A stretch of 64,000 bases of DNA from Mobilitalea torta (GCF_050433395.1 NZ_JBNPXH010000007.1:186001-250000), one strand, 5' to 3'. Counted from the first letter of the stretch, positions 1 to 8,637 are shown. The notes: generated by a model not told the origin, from the letters alone. Translations and numbers: made by a program.

Positions 1-80
1 TCAGGTTAAATTATTAATAGTATAGCGTTCCTCTATTGGAAACGCAAGCATTTTTTCATATGTAACCGGAATCGGGGCAA

Positions 81-136
81 CAGTTGAGACTGCGGCAGGG
101 AGGAGGGCATGGTTCTCCCTGCCGCAGTCTCAACCG
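81..136. repeat. Strong inverted repeat (hairpin) upstream of fhs
   Basis: Two 22-nt arms (81-102 and 115-136) pair with one mismatch around a 12-nt loop. The stem is GC-rich. No T-run follows on the plus strand, so it is either an atypical terminator of a gene outside the window or a dispersed palindromic element. Nothing else is recognisable in positions 1-200. Confidence 0.6.
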
Positions 137-205
137 TTACGAGTTTATTAATATTAAGACATCGAATCATTACCATAATTAATAAATGAAAATACCAAAG
201 GTATC

Positions 206-234
206 TTGAATAATCCGGAATAAATAGCTACAAT
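206..234 (+). promoter_or_regulatory. Promoter of fhs
   Basis: TTGAAT at 206-211 and TACAAT at 229-234 with a 17-bp spacer, about 70 bp before the fhs start. The match to the sigma-A consensus is good. No riboswitch was recognised between the promoter and the gene. Confidence 0.55.
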
Positions 235-302
235 CATGATATGGCAAAGAGATACTTCATTCTTTAAGGCACTATAAAAGGAGAAAGGCAGGAGAAGGAT
301 TA

Positions 303-1973
303 ATGAAATCAGACATTCAAATAGCACAGGAGGCACAGTTAAAGCATATCCGGGAGGTGGCGAAGAAGCTGAATATCTCCGAGGATGACCTGGAGTATTA
401 CGGAAAGTATAAAGCAAAGCTATCGGATGATCTATGGGATAGAGTGAAGGATAATCCTGACGGAAAGCTGGTGCTGGTGACAGCGATTAATCCCACTCCG
501 GCAGGGGAAGGAAAGACGACAACGACAGTAGGGCTGGGACAGGCCCTGGGACTTCTGAAGGTACGATCCTGTATCGCGCTGAGGGAGCCTTCCCTTGGAC
601 CCTGCTTTGGTATTAAAGGCGGAGCCGCAGGCGGCGGCAATGCCCAGGTGGTTCCGATGGAGGATTTGAATTTGCATTTTACCGGTGATTTTCATGCCAT
701 TACTTCTGCCAATAATCTTCTGGCGGCAATGCTGGATAATCACATTCAGCAGGGGAATCTTCTGAGAATTGATACTAACCAGATTGTGTGGAAGCGCTGT
801 GTTGATATGAATGACCGGGTTCTCCGCAATATTGTGGTGGGCCTTGGCAGAAAGACGGACGGCGTTGTCCGGGAGGATCATTTCATTATCACCGTTGCTT
901 CGGAAATCATGGCAGTGCTGTGTCTTGCGGAGAATATGCAGGATTTGAAGGAGAGATTGGGAAGAATCGTTGTCGCTTACAATTATGATGGGCAGCCTGT
1001 AACAGCAAAGCAGCTGAATGCCGTCGGAGCTATGGCCGCGCTGCTTAAGGACGCCCTGAAGCCTAATTTAATTCAGACATTGGAGAATACGCCGGCAATC
1101 ATTCACGGCGGGCCCTTTGCCAATATCGCTCACGGCTGCAACAGTGTGAGGGCGACCAAGACGGCATTGAAGCTGGCCGATGTGGTGGTAACGGAAGCCG
1201 GCTTCGGCGCGGATCTGGGAGCGGAGAAATTCCTGGATATCAAATGCCGGATGGCAGGATTGAAACCGGATGCGGTTGTGCTGGTGGCGACGGTCAGAGC
1301 CTTGAAATATAACGGCGGTGTGCCGAAGGCCGAGCTGGGAACGGAGAATTTGGAGGCCCTGAGAAATGGAAGCGTGAACCTGGAGAAGCATATTGAGAAC
1401 CTGCAGAAATTCGGTGTTCCGGTGGTGGTGAGCCTGAACCGTTTTGTATCGGATACAGAGGCTGAGCTTCAATATATACGGGAATTCTGTGAACAAAGGA
1501 ATTGTGAATTCTCCTTATGCGAGGTATGGGAGAAGGGCGGAGAAGGCGGAGTGGATCTGGCGAAGAGGGTTCTTGCCACCATGGAAGCAAAACCCAGTAA
1601 TTACAAACCCCTGTATGATGTGAGCTTACCCATTAAAGAGAAGATTGATACTATTGCAAAAGAAATCTATGGCGCGAATGGAGTTACCTATGATCCTGCC
1701 GCGGAGAGTGCGATCAAAATGATTGAGTCCCTGGGCTATAAGGAATTGCCGGTCTGCATGGCGAAGAACCAGTATTCCTTATCCGATGATGCTACCAGGC
1801 TTGGGAGACCGGAAGGCTTCCATATTAATATCAGGGAGGTCTATGTATCTGCCGGAGCGGGCTTCGTGGTAGCCATTACCGGTACGGTGATGACAATGCC
1901 GGGATTGCCGAAGGTTCCTGCGGCGGAGGGAATCGATGTGGATGAGAAGGGCATGATTACCGGATTGTTTTAA
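303..1973 (+). CDS. fhs: Formate--tetrahydrofolate ligase
   Basis: ATP-dependent ligase forming 10-formyl-tetrahydrofolate from formate and tetrahydrofolate, a cytoplasmic entry step of one-carbon metabolism and of the methyl branch of the acetyl-CoA pathway. The 556-aa length is normal for the family. The nucleotide-binding loop PAGEGKTTT lies at residues 66-74, followed by the conserved REPSLGP and GIKGGAAGGG segments around residues 95-113. The start is supported by a purine-rich site (ggagaagg) just upstream. The gene stands alone with its own promoter and terminator, so no acetogenesis operon is visible here and full acetogenesis cannot be inferred from it. Family assignment is secure. 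Confidence 0.97.
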   Translation: MKSDIQIAQEAQLKHIREVAKKLNISEDDLEYYGKYKAKLSDDLWDRVKDNPDGKLVLVTAINPTPAGEGKTTTTVGLGQALGLLKVRSCIALREPSLGPCFGIKGGAAGGGNAQVVPMEDLNLHFTGDFHAITSANNLLAAMLDNHIQQGNLLRIDTNQIVWKRCVDMNDRVLRNIVVGLGRKTDGVVREDHFIITVASEIMAVLCLAENMQDLKERLGRIVVAYNYDGQPVTAKQLNAVGAMAALLKDALKPNLIQTLENTPAIIHGGPFANIAHGCNSVRATKTALKLADVVVTEAGFGADLGAEKFLDIKCRMAGLKPDAVVLVATVRALKYNGGVPKAELGTENLEALRNGSVNLEKHIENLQKFGVPVVVSLNRFVSDTEAELQYIREFCEQRNCEFSLCEVWEKGGEGGVDLAKRVLATMEAKPSNYKPLYDVSLPIKEKIDTIAKEIYGANGVTYDPAAESAIKMIESLGYKELPVCMAKNQYSLSDDATRLGRPEGFHINIREVYVSAGAGFVVAITGTVMTMPGLPKVPAAEGIDVDEKGMITGLF

Positions 1974-2081
1974 CCAGATTACATTTTTTATTCGATAAGA
2001 AGAGCATGTTGCAAAAACAAAATTTACGATTTGATTTTATAACCAATGTTAATAGGTTAAGCAGTGGTTCTAATTGATACC

Positions 2082-2121
2082 AGAGTAGCACATATATTTC
2101 AATGTGCTACTCTCTTTTTTT
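2082..2121 (+). terminator. Terminator of fhs
   Basis: A stem pairing agagtagcaca with its complement around a short AT loop, followed by a run of seven T. It is a canonical Rho-independent terminator about 110 bp after the fhs stop. Confidence 0.85.
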
Positions 2122-2388
2122 GTAATAATAGCTTTATAAGAGAAAGATCTAATAGCATATATGTGCCAAATTAAGATTTCTGACCAGTAATATCATTAAG
2201 TTATAGCTGAATGCAAATAAAGACATTAGACTGCTATTGATTAAAGTTGTGATTTTTGATAAATTACCACGAGTTGTATATAATATTTTGATTTTATTAA
2301 TAAAATACAGGTGTATAAACCGAATTAAAATAAATTTATGACAAAAAACATATTATTTATGGATGGTTTAATCAGACAAAAAGGAATA

Positions 2389-2417
2389 TTTAACAAAATA
2401 AAACAGTATGGTATACT
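2389..2417 (+). promoter_or_regulatory. Promoter of the secreted-protein gene
   Basis: TTTAAC at 2389-2394 and TATACT at 2412-2417 with a 17-bp spacer. The stretch 2122-2388 is AT-rich and shows no gene or structure that I can name. The geometry repeats at 10317-10345. Confidence 0.6.
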
Positions 2418-2449
2418 GATAATGCGAACATAGAAAAGGAAAACGGCTT

Positions 2450-2488
2450 AGAAAGCAAATATATGAAGAAGGGAATGAGTCCATTGAA
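2450..2488 (+). promoter_or_regulatory. Conserved leader block, copy 1
   Basis: This 39-nt block matches 10381-10419 at 33 of 39 positions without gaps (counted by eye). In both places it lies about 32-35 nt after the -10 box of a 17-spaced promoter. Here it sits in the 5' leader of the secreted-protein gene. No start codon opens a shared reading frame in this copy, so an RNA-level or DNA-binding role is more likely than a peptide. Confidence 0.5.
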
Positions 2489-2548
2489 CAAATTCAATCA
2501 ACATTAAAGTCCATTTTGTTATTCTAAAAAATAGTTGGAGGTATGTGT

Positions 2549-3169
2549 ATGAAAAAGAAGCTTTGTGTTTTTTTTATTTTACTTGCAGTGACGACATGCA
2601 ACACCTCAACTTTTATAGCACTTGCGAATAATACTCCAATCGACTCAGAGGCAGCAGGGGATGTTCAAATTATAGATGAAATTTATTTGTCTCCGGCCAA
2701 GGTAATTATAATACCCGATGAGAAAACATTATGTGTAAAGGCAACACCGATGGAAATAACTCCGACAGCCGATGGTTACAGTTACGCACTCACCAACATT
2801 AATAGAATTACATATAATGATTTTTATCCATTAACAAACTATGGGGCAGGGCCTGCTACTATTACATTTACCGGTGGATCAAATTTTACAGTATCTGGTG
2901 GTCTAAGTGTTGCCGTAGGATTTAGTGAGATAGTAACGGCTACTGTTGGATTTAATGCCAGCGCATCATATACAGTCTCTGCGACTGAAGGATATTCCGC
3001 TAATATACCAACGGGGTATAAAGGTAGAATTGTGATGAGATATTATCAACAGTATGTATCATTTAATCAAGTAACCATGTACCTAAATATGATGGTTTCG
3101 ACTACGCCAGGCTATGTTTGGGGGGCGCCCTATGATCCTTACTATACATTACAATTAATTTCTTTATAA
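2549..3169 (+). CDS. Secreted beta-rich protein of unknown function
   Basis: A 206-aa protein starting with a clear signal peptide (MKKKLCVFFILLAV, cleavage probably near ALA-NN). GGAGG at 2537-2541 is 7 nt before the ATG at 2549 and only 1 nt before the earlier ATG at 2543, so 2549 is preferred. The mature part is rich in Ser, Thr, Gly and Val, with alternating polar/apolar stretches (residues about 105-150) followed by IPTGYKGRIVMRYY. This pattern resembles the amphipathic strands of aerolysin/ETX-MTX2-like secreted proteins, but the link is a weak visual impression. A lipoprotein gene follows 178 bp downstream after a terminator-like palindrome. The function is unknown. Confidence 0.75.
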   Translation: MKKKLCVFFILLAVTTCNTSTFIALANNTPIDSEAAGDVQIIDEIYLSPAKVIIIPDEKTLCVKATPMEITPTADGYSYALTNINRITYNDFYPLTNYGAGPATITFTGGSNFTVSGGLSVAVGFSEIVTATVGFNASASYTVSATEGYSANIPTGYKGRIVMRYYQQYVSFNQVTMYLNMMVSTTPGYVWGAPYDPYYTLQLISL

Positions 3170-3181
3170 GATGAGTTATTC

Positions 3182-3222
3182 GAATATACCAATAGCTTTA
3201 ATTTAAAGCTATTGGTATATTC
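3182..3222 (+). terminator. Perfect palindrome after the secreted-protein gene
   Basis: Two perfectly complementary 20-nt arms around a single central base, starting 13 nt after the stop codon. The T-run is poor but the position fits a terminator. Confidence 0.6.
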
Positions 3223-3347
3223 TTGAAGGTTAATCGATTAATAAGTTTTCTATTTGTATGCAATATGGGCTTCGTAACCAACTATTATTTTTATAGTGGA
3301 TTATGAATAGATACATTGCTAGTTTGATAAGCAGTATGGAGGTAGTT

Positions 3348-4322
3348 ATGAAAAAAAGATTAGCATTGTTATGTTTATTTTTTTTGATATTTTGTGTTTT
3401 TTCAGCCTGTGAGAAGAAAGAGGTTAATCACCAGGATATTGATCATATCGCTAAAATCGATTCAGATGATAACACTCCGTTCGATGAGGAAAAGAAGGGG
3501 GAGATTTTCAACGAAGACAGTATCTATAATCTTAAAGAGGATGAAATTCCTCAATATTTAAAGCTTGATGATACAATTGTTTCAATTTTGTATAACACGA
3601 ATGGGAACTCTAAAATTAATCGTACATTGAGTATCTTTGGTAAAGTACTGACCTCAGATAAGTCTGATAAAATAAAGGATGCATTAACATCTAGATTTTT
3701 AAAAATAAGCTTATTTTCAGATGAGAGAATAATATGTGAGGCAACAGATTATCATGTAAAGACATTGGATATTAATGGTTTATGTACCTTCGAATTAGTT
3801 CTTGATGTTGAGAAGCTATTATGTGATGAAGAGAATATCCGGATTAATTCGGTTAAGTTTGAACAATCAGAAAATTCTTCTTTCGTGTTAAATACAGCTT
3901 TCTATTATATTACTCAATATAATGAATTGGAAAACAATGTAAAGATAATTGACTGTCCCATATCATTTATGCAACCAATACAGGAAAATTCATCGTTTGC
4001 AGTTGCCTATACCTTTTTAACAGCCAATCCCCGTTTTAATGACAGCTATGATATTAACATTGAACTACCAAAAGGATTAGAAGATTACTTAGAAATAAAA
4101 TCAGTTGAATATTATGAAGATAATAAAATGAAGGAGGATGTAAATGAAATTCTCAAATATGACATGACATTACAGCAAAAAAAAGATTTAAAAGTATTTA
4201 CAATAAATGTTGTTTTTTATAAAAAATCATTTCATTCCCCCATGTATCTTCAACCAGTAATAAATTTAAATATCATTGGAGACTATCAAAAAATCGGACC
4301 ATATGTGCCAATGATAGTATGA
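3348..4322 (+). CDS. Putative lipoprotein, unknown function
   Basis: A 324-aa protein whose N-terminus is a lipoprotein signal: MKKRLALL, a hydrophobic core, then the lipobox FSAC. GGAGG at 3338-3342 lies 5 nt before the ATG at 3348; the upstream in-frame ATG at 3303 has no such site. The rest is Asp/Glu/Lys/Asn-rich with no domain I recognise, and is strongly AT-biased like the gene before it. It probably sits on the outer face of the membrane. Together with the preceding secreted protein it may form a small surface or exported pair, which is only an inference from adjacency. Confidence 0.7.
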   Translation: MKKRLALLCLFFLIFCVFSACEKKEVNHQDIDHIAKIDSDDNTPFDEEKKGEIFNEDSIYNLKEDEIPQYLKLDDTIVSILYNTNGNSKINRTLSIFGKVLTSDKSDKIKDALTSRFLKISLFSDERIICEATDYHVKTLDINGLCTFELVLDVEKLLCDEENIRINSVKFEQSENSSFVLNTAFYYITQYNELENNVKIIDCPISFMQPIQENSSFAVAYTFLTANPRFNDSYDINIELPKGLEDYLEIKSVEYYEDNKMKEDVNEILKYDMTLQQKKDLKVFTINVVFYKKSFHSPMYLQPVINLNIIGDYQKIGPYVPMIV

Positions 4323-4354
4323 TTTTTCGTTATTTTCTGGAGCATATATCCTCC

Positions 4355-4384
4355 TTCCAATCTATTTATACAGTATTATATAAT
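4355..4384 (+). promoter_or_regulatory. Possible promoter of the SOD gene
   Basis: TATAAT at 4379-4384 is a perfect -10 box. The -35 (TTCCAA, 4355-4360, 18-bp spacer) is weak. Confidence 0.4.
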
Positions 4385-4464
4385 AGTAAGAATAAATCCG
4401 GATAAGCTGTCGTATGATTATAGAAGAAATGCTGCGGCATATTACGGGAGGAGAGGGTATAACT

Positions 4465-5046
4465 ATGATAGAGAAGATAGAATTCCCTTATACGAATGAT
4501 ATTACGGTGGTAAATCCGGAACAATTTGAAGCACATATGCGTCTGTACGACGGCTACGTCACAAACATTAATAAAATCGATGAGATATTAATGCACGGCG
4601 ATGCTCAGCGAGATCAGTCCAATACCACCTTCAGCTGGTACCGGGAATTGAAGAGGGGAGAGACCTACGCTCTGGACGGTGTCATCCTTCATGAACTGTA
4701 TTTTGAGAATATTGGAGGAAACACTCCGTCGCCGGATGAGGTCACAGAGGATATGCTGGTACAGGATTTCGGCAGCTTTAAAGCCTGGCAGGATGATTTT
4801 ATTGCCACGGCAAAAGCCAGCAGGGGCTGGGCAGTCCTTTGCTTCGACCAGAGAAGTATGAGATTGCGCAACATCAGCCTGGATGCCCACGATCTGGGTA
4901 ACATTGCATATTCGGCGCCGATTCTTGTTCTGGACATGTACGAACATGCCTATTTCCTGCAATATGCGGACAATAAGGACGCATATATTAATGCCTTTAT
5001 GAAAAATATTAATTGGCCCGTAGTAGCGGGGCGGTCTAATTTTTAG
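4465..5046 (+). CDS. Fe/Mn-family superoxide dismutase
   Basis: Predicted cytoplasmic superoxide dismutase of 193 aa. Motifs in order: YVTNIN near residue 31 with a candidate metal His24, the second-ligand region LHELYFENI with His76, and DMYEHAYF with Asp157 and His161 as the last two ligands, then the family's C-terminal NWPVVAGR. Two points are unusual. The Trp of the usual DVWEHAY motif is Tyr here, and the first His sits one residue nearer to YVTN than in the classical enzymes. The ATG at 4465 has a gagagg site 8 nt upstream; a longer in-frame start at 4414 would add 17 residues unlike the family. Activity and metal preference cannot be read from the sequence. Confidence 0.85.
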   Translation: MIEKIEFPYTNDITVVNPEQFEAHMRLYDGYVTNINKIDEILMHGDAQRDQSNTTFSWYRELKRGETYALDGVILHELYFENIGGNTPSPDEVTEDMLVQDFGSFKAWQDDFIATAKASRGWAVLCFDQRSMRLRNISLDAHDLGNIAYSAPILVLDMYEHAYFLQYADNKDAYINAFMKNINWPVVAGRSNF

Positions 5047-5060
5047 GACAGAAAAGGGAG

Positions 5061-5100
5061 TAAGGTGCCCTGACACCGTTTTGGGGTGTCAGGCACCTTA
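5061..5100. repeat. Palindromic GGTGCCTGACACC-type repeat, copy 1
   Basis: Arms of the form TAAGGTGCC(C)TGACACC and GGTGTCAGGCACCTTA face each other around a 7-nt centre, with one extra C in the left arm. A related copy lies at 6493-6533 beyond the transglutaminase-like gene. It could also act as the terminator of the SOD gene. Confidence 0.7.
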
Positions 5101-5104
5101 CCAC

Positions 5105-5134
5105 TTGCTATCATAGGCTGCGGTATAGTATAAT
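5105..5134 (+). promoter_or_regulatory. Promoter of the transglutaminase-like gene
   Basis: TTGCTA at 5105-5110 and TATAAT at 5129-5134 with an 18-bp spacer, about 50 bp before the start codon. Confidence 0.5.
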
Positions 5135-5182
5135 ATCGAAAGGCTATTTAAAAATGTACAGAAGAGCAGGAGGAACTGAGGA

Positions 5183-6460
5183 GTGCAGAAATTTAAATCA
5201 CCGAAATATATAATGAGTGAATCCAAATGGAGCAGTATTAAAATTTTGTTCATATCTATAATTCTAATGTTATCTATATTTATCCCCAATATAAACAGTA
5301 GTGCAGCAGAAGATAATTATGCAAGGCTATCGAAAAAGCAATTCTATATTTATGGTTGTAGAATTCCCTATTTGCTTGAGAATGGAGAGGACTATTATGT
5401 AAAATTAGAGTACTTGTTAGATTTAGGGCATATGGATGATTTTTATGATAAAGAAAATGTTTTTTATTTGTCCATGCAGGATGCAAAGCAGGAGAAATGG
5501 TATAATTTAGACTGGAAGTCAGTTTACAAGCCGGGAGATAGGATTGGGGAAATTAAAAGGAATAAAGAAATTACCATATATGAAGACTACTGGGAAAAAA
5601 CAGAAGTCAACATGGAGGTATATAATATTAAGCAAATACCTTATATTAAAATTAGGGATTTTGATTTTGAGAATCATCCACTTAACTATGATGAAGAGGC
5701 AGAAGCTTTTTATATTGGGAAATTACCCACGGGTGAACTAAAAAGGGATACCATATATGAGTTTCTGGTAAAGGCAAAGGGGAAAGCCAAAACAGAAAGG
5801 GATATACTGCAGAATGTACATAATTATCAAATTCTTTTTATGAGCTATAATTATGATTATTCCACCGTGAATACCAGTTTAAGAATGTTAAAAAATCAAT
5901 CATCGGCTTTAAATGTATTAAAAGGGAAAAAAGGTATTTGCTTTATGTATGCCGAATTATATAAAGAAGCATGTGACAGGCTGATGATCCCATGTAATTT
6001 GGTAACTGGGCAGGCAGGCGGTGACAGCCACGAATGGAATCAGGTCTATGTGGATGGAAAATGGTCTTATGTAGATGTTACCTGGGACGATCCGATCGGT
6101 AATAAATATAAGAAAGTAAATGATATAAGACAGAAGTATTTCCTGATTGACGCCAAGGCGCTGAAGAGCTCACATTATTGGCAGGGAGAAGGTTCCGATT
6201 ACCCTGAGTTTAGCAAATCATGGAGTAAAATAGATCGAAATAATATAAAGACCACAGAGGAGTTTCGTAAGGCAGCAGCTTATGCCGCCTACAAAGCAGA
6301 CGGGGAAGAGAAAAAATATATTTTTAAAATTACTGCATCTAAACCTTATTCAGTAGACAGCGGGATAGCGTTTTTATATCATTATGGCGGTTGGTATTCT
6401 TTTTCACGTACAAGAAGCAAAGACGGAAAAACAATAACGATTATATTTAACAATTATTAG
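5183..6460 (+). CDS. Secreted transglutaminase-like (cysteine protease fold) protein
   Basis: A 425-aa exported protein. A long N-terminal leader ends in a signal peptide (core ILFISIILMLSIF, likely cleavage near SSAAED, residues 38-43). The N-terminal half (50-190) is Tyr-rich and unassigned. Residues about 205-305 form a transglutaminase-like core with the catalytic triad visible: Cys253 in KGICFMYAEL, His283 in SHEWNQVYV and Asp298 in YVDVTWDD. Such proteins usually cleave or crosslink wall or surface proteins; the substrate is unknown. The start is a GTG with an aggagg site 9 nt upstream. Palindromic repeats flank the gene on both sides. Confidence 0.8.
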   Translation: MQKFKSPKYIMSESKWSSIKILFISIILMLSIFIPNINSSAAEDNYARLSKKQFYIYGCRIPYLLENGEDYYVKLEYLLDLGHMDDFYDKENVFYLSMQDAKQEKWYNLDWKSVYKPGDRIGEIKRNKEITIYEDYWEKTEVNMEVYNIKQIPYIKIRDFDFENHPLNYDEEAEAFYIGKLPTGELKRDTIYEFLVKAKGKAKTERDILQNVHNYQILFMSYNYDYSTVNTSLRMLKNQSSALNVLKGKKGICFMYAELYKEACDRLMIPCNLVTGQAGGDSHEWNQVYVDGKWSYVDVTWDDPIGNKYKKVNDIRQKYFLIDAKALKSSHYWQGEGSDYPEFSKSWSKIDRNNIKTTEEFRKAAAYAAYKADGEEKKYIFKITASKPYSVDSGIAFLYHYGGWYSFSRTRSKDGKTITIIFNNY

Positions 6461-6492
6461 AGATCGAGGGTGCCTACTATTAGATGAAATAA

Positions 6493-6533
6493 GAGGTGCC
6501 TGATATCCCAAAACCTGGGGCGTCAGGCACCTT
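6493..6533. repeat. Palindromic GGTGCCTGA-type repeat, copy 2
   Basis: Left arm ggtgcctgatatccc and right arm ggggcgtcaggcacc form an imperfect inverted repeat. The outer GGTGCCTGA/TCAGGCACC core is identical to copy 1 at 5061-5100. A partial unit (ggtgccta) lies at about 6469. Confidence 0.65.
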
Positions 6534-6558
6534 ACTCTACTAAGGACCTTAATGCGGC

Positions 6559-8004
6559 TTACTTTACATTAACTTCAATATTCTGATAAAATCCTTCTTC
6601 CTTCGGAGGATGGACCTGAAAGGATAATTCCTTCTCAATAACGCGGCCATCTTTCATTTTGATTTCTAAAGTAATAATGGCCGATTCAAGCTCCTTATTT
6701 AATGAATCTCGGTATATTTTACTTCTTGTCTCGATATAATTTTCTGTATCCTTGAGATTTTCCATATATTCTTCGTTATACCCGTAGTTACTGAGAACGG
6801 CTTCCTGATAAATGGAAACGGTATACGGATAAGCGGTAGCATCCTGCTCATCATAAGCTATCGTATACTGATTTCCGTAAAACTCCTTCTCGTTTTTATG
6901 GGGATGGTCTGGGTCTATGACACGCGGCCAATAACAGAACTCTCCTTTGTTCAGGGTATAGGTAAGAGATTCGATGCCTTCTCCTTCTACGTTAAAATAA
7001 CAATGAAATGCTCCTTTTGAACTATAATTATTGGACGAACTGGTGGGTCCAGATGCCTCGATATGCATTGTGATTCCATTTTCATCATCTGTGTAAAGAT
7101 CTCCCTGATGAGCTGCCTCCCCGTCCTCTGCAGCTTCGTCTGCCGGTTCCAACTCCTGTGGATTTTCTTCTGCACCGGAATTCCATTCCTTCTCAAACAG
7201 CTCTATATATGCATTTGCCTTTTCGCTGTCAGCCTTAGAAGGATCTAATTTCATGGGAAACAAAATATTAGTCCCAGGGTAATCATCATTTACCGTAATT
7301 AGTCCGGTTGTTTCATCACAATGATAGGCGTCCGTACTGTAAAAGGAAGTATCTAATACAATCAGATACAATTCTCTATCCGCGAAGGCTTCAATACTGT
7401 CACATTCTATGATACGGTAAAGAATTCCATCAATAATTTGTGAAATATAGCTTCCGTTCATTGAGGCAATATTATATTTCCATGGCTTCAACCCTTGAAT
7501 TAACGGGGATACAAACAATCGATCCTCATATGTTATTTCAGTCCCATCACTTCTTTCTATGGCAACAGCAACATAGGTTCTTTCCGGAGTAAGATCCCAT
7601 GAGGCAGCGGCTTTTTCGCTGGCAGCATCCCCGGCGATACTGCTGGTCCTTTCACTCATGGACTCCCCGGTTACATGTCCCAGATAAGTGGCCTTATATG
7701 CACCGTCCGTTACACTCTGATATACTTCCTCGCCATCCTTCCGGAACGCCTCGCCTAGCTTATTATCATCCATTTTATCACTGATTTCCTTGGGTGATAA
7801 CAATCTTTGAGCAGCATAGATTGAGACGGGCAGAAGAAGAGTAGCTGCTATAATACATGCTGCTGCAAGGTAGCGTTTATTTCTCCATTTCATTGGTTGA
7901 TCCTCCTTCATTTCGGTTATGATTCTATGATTTAGTGCCTCTGAGGGTGTTTCTGTCGGAGAAAGGGCAGATTTTAAGAGTTCATCCATCTCTTTATATT
8001 CCAT
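6559..8004 (-). CDS. Membrane anti-sigma-like protein (DUF4179-type)
   Basis: A 481-aa protein with a short cytoplasmic N-terminus (about 38 residues), one membrane span (YLAAACIIAATLLLPVSIYAA) and a large extracytoplasmic part. This is the layout of the anti-sigma-like partners often annotated as DUF4179. Its start overlaps the end of the ECF sigma gene by 11 nt, so the two are translationally coupled and co-transcribed. It probably holds the sigma factor at the membrane and releases it on an envelope signal. The ATG at 8004 has GGAGG 9 nt upstream; the ATG at 8010 is too close to that site. A Glu/Ala-rich linker (around residues 270-295) divides the outer part. The signal sensed is unknown. 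Confidence 0.7.
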   Translation of the reverse strand: MEYKEMDELLKSALSPTETPSEALNHRIITEMKEDQPMKWRNKRYLAAACIIAATLLLPVSIYAAQRLLSPKEISDKMDDNKLGEAFRKDGEEVYQSVTDGAYKATYLGHVTGESMSERTSSIAGDAASEKAAASWDLTPERTYVAVAIERSDGTEITYEDRLFVSPLIQGLKPWKYNIASMNGSYISQIIDGILYRIIECDSIEAFADRELYLIVLDTSFYSTDAYHCDETTGLITVNDDYPGTNILFPMKLDPSKADSEKANAYIELFEKEWNSGAEENPQELEPADEAAEDGEAAHQGDLYTDDENGITMHIEASGPTSSSNNYSSKGAFHCYFNVEGEGIESLTYTLNKGEFCYWPRVIDPDHPHKNEKEFYGNQYTIAYDEQDATAYPYTVSIYQEAVLSNYGYNEEYMENLKDTENYIETRSKIYRDSLNKELESAIITLEIKMKDGRVIEKELSFQVHPPKEEGFYQNIEVNVK

Positions 8005-8548
8005 AATCATACACCTCCAATAATTCTTTTACTAATTTCCTGCCTTTGTGAAGTCTGCTTTTTACAGTTCCATTGGGGATACGCAGCGCCTTTGAAATGT
8101 CGTCCACCGACATTTCAGCCGTATAATACAGATAGATTACCAGCTGCAGCTTTTCGGGCAGCCGTTTTACCTCTCTTCGGACGGTTTGGATCATTTCGTT
8201 GCGAAGAATTTCTTCTTCCGGCTGCATGGTAACTCCATAGAAGGCTGAAAACACATTTCTTTCAACCTTATCCTGCGTGAGATTCTCATCAAGCACTTCC
8301 CATTTGACAATCTTTTGCCTGACGGCATGCTTTTTCCTGTGATTTTGCCATACCTTAACTGATATCCCCATCAAGAAGCTCTTGGGGTTGCCACTGCGGT
8401 CGAGTCTGTGGCATAGCTCGACCGCTTTTAAGAGGGTGTCCTGATATAGATCATCTGCCTCCAGCCTGTTTCCGGTGAGGTTGCAGCAAAAGCTGTAAAG
8501 CTGCTTTCCGTAATCAACGATCAGCTGATTTAATTCTTCTTTTGTCAT
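7994..8548 (-). CDS. ECF-type RNA polymerase sigma factor
   Basis: A 184-aa sigma-70 family protein of extracytoplasmic-function size. Region 2 is seen in LYSFCCNLTGNRLEADDLYQDTLLKA, and region 4 in LPEKLQLVIYLYYTAEMSVDDISKAL followed by the recognition helix GTVKSRLHKGRKLV. It directs RNA polymerase to a small regulon, probably including its own operon. The ATG at 8548 follows gggaggacggcaaat; the ATG 24 nt upstream lacks a site. It overlaps the membrane protein gene downstream. No typical GTC-type ECF -10 element is evident upstream, so autoregulation is not shown. Confidence 0.9.
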   Translation of the reverse strand: MTKEELNQLIVDYGKQLYSFCCNLTGNRLEADDLYQDTLLKAVELCHRLDRSGNPKSFLMGISVKVWQNHRKKHAVRQKIVKWEVLDENLTQDKVERNVFSAFYGVTMQPEEEILRNEMIQTVRREVKRLPEKLQLVIYLYYTAEMSVDDISKALRIPNGTVKSRLHKGRKLVKELLEVYDYGI

Positions 8549-8637
8549 ATTTGCCGTCCTCCCTGTTAACATAACTGCCTCTTACTGTTTATTGTAATGA
8601 AAATGGAATCGGTTCATTTCTATAATCTTTATGTAAA

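Noticed and set aside
154..417. An 87-codon minus-strand frame at the window start
   Set aside because: It overlaps the fhs start and promoter, is low complexity, and lacks a ribosome binding site.
303..1973. Evidence for acetogenesis from fhs
   Set aside because: The gene is widespread in Clostridia for purine and one-carbon needs, and no other pathway gene is in the window.
2450..2500. A small peptide gene in the first leader (frame LRKQIYEEG)
   Set aside because: No ATG, GTG or TTG opens the frame between the upstream stop and the conserved block.
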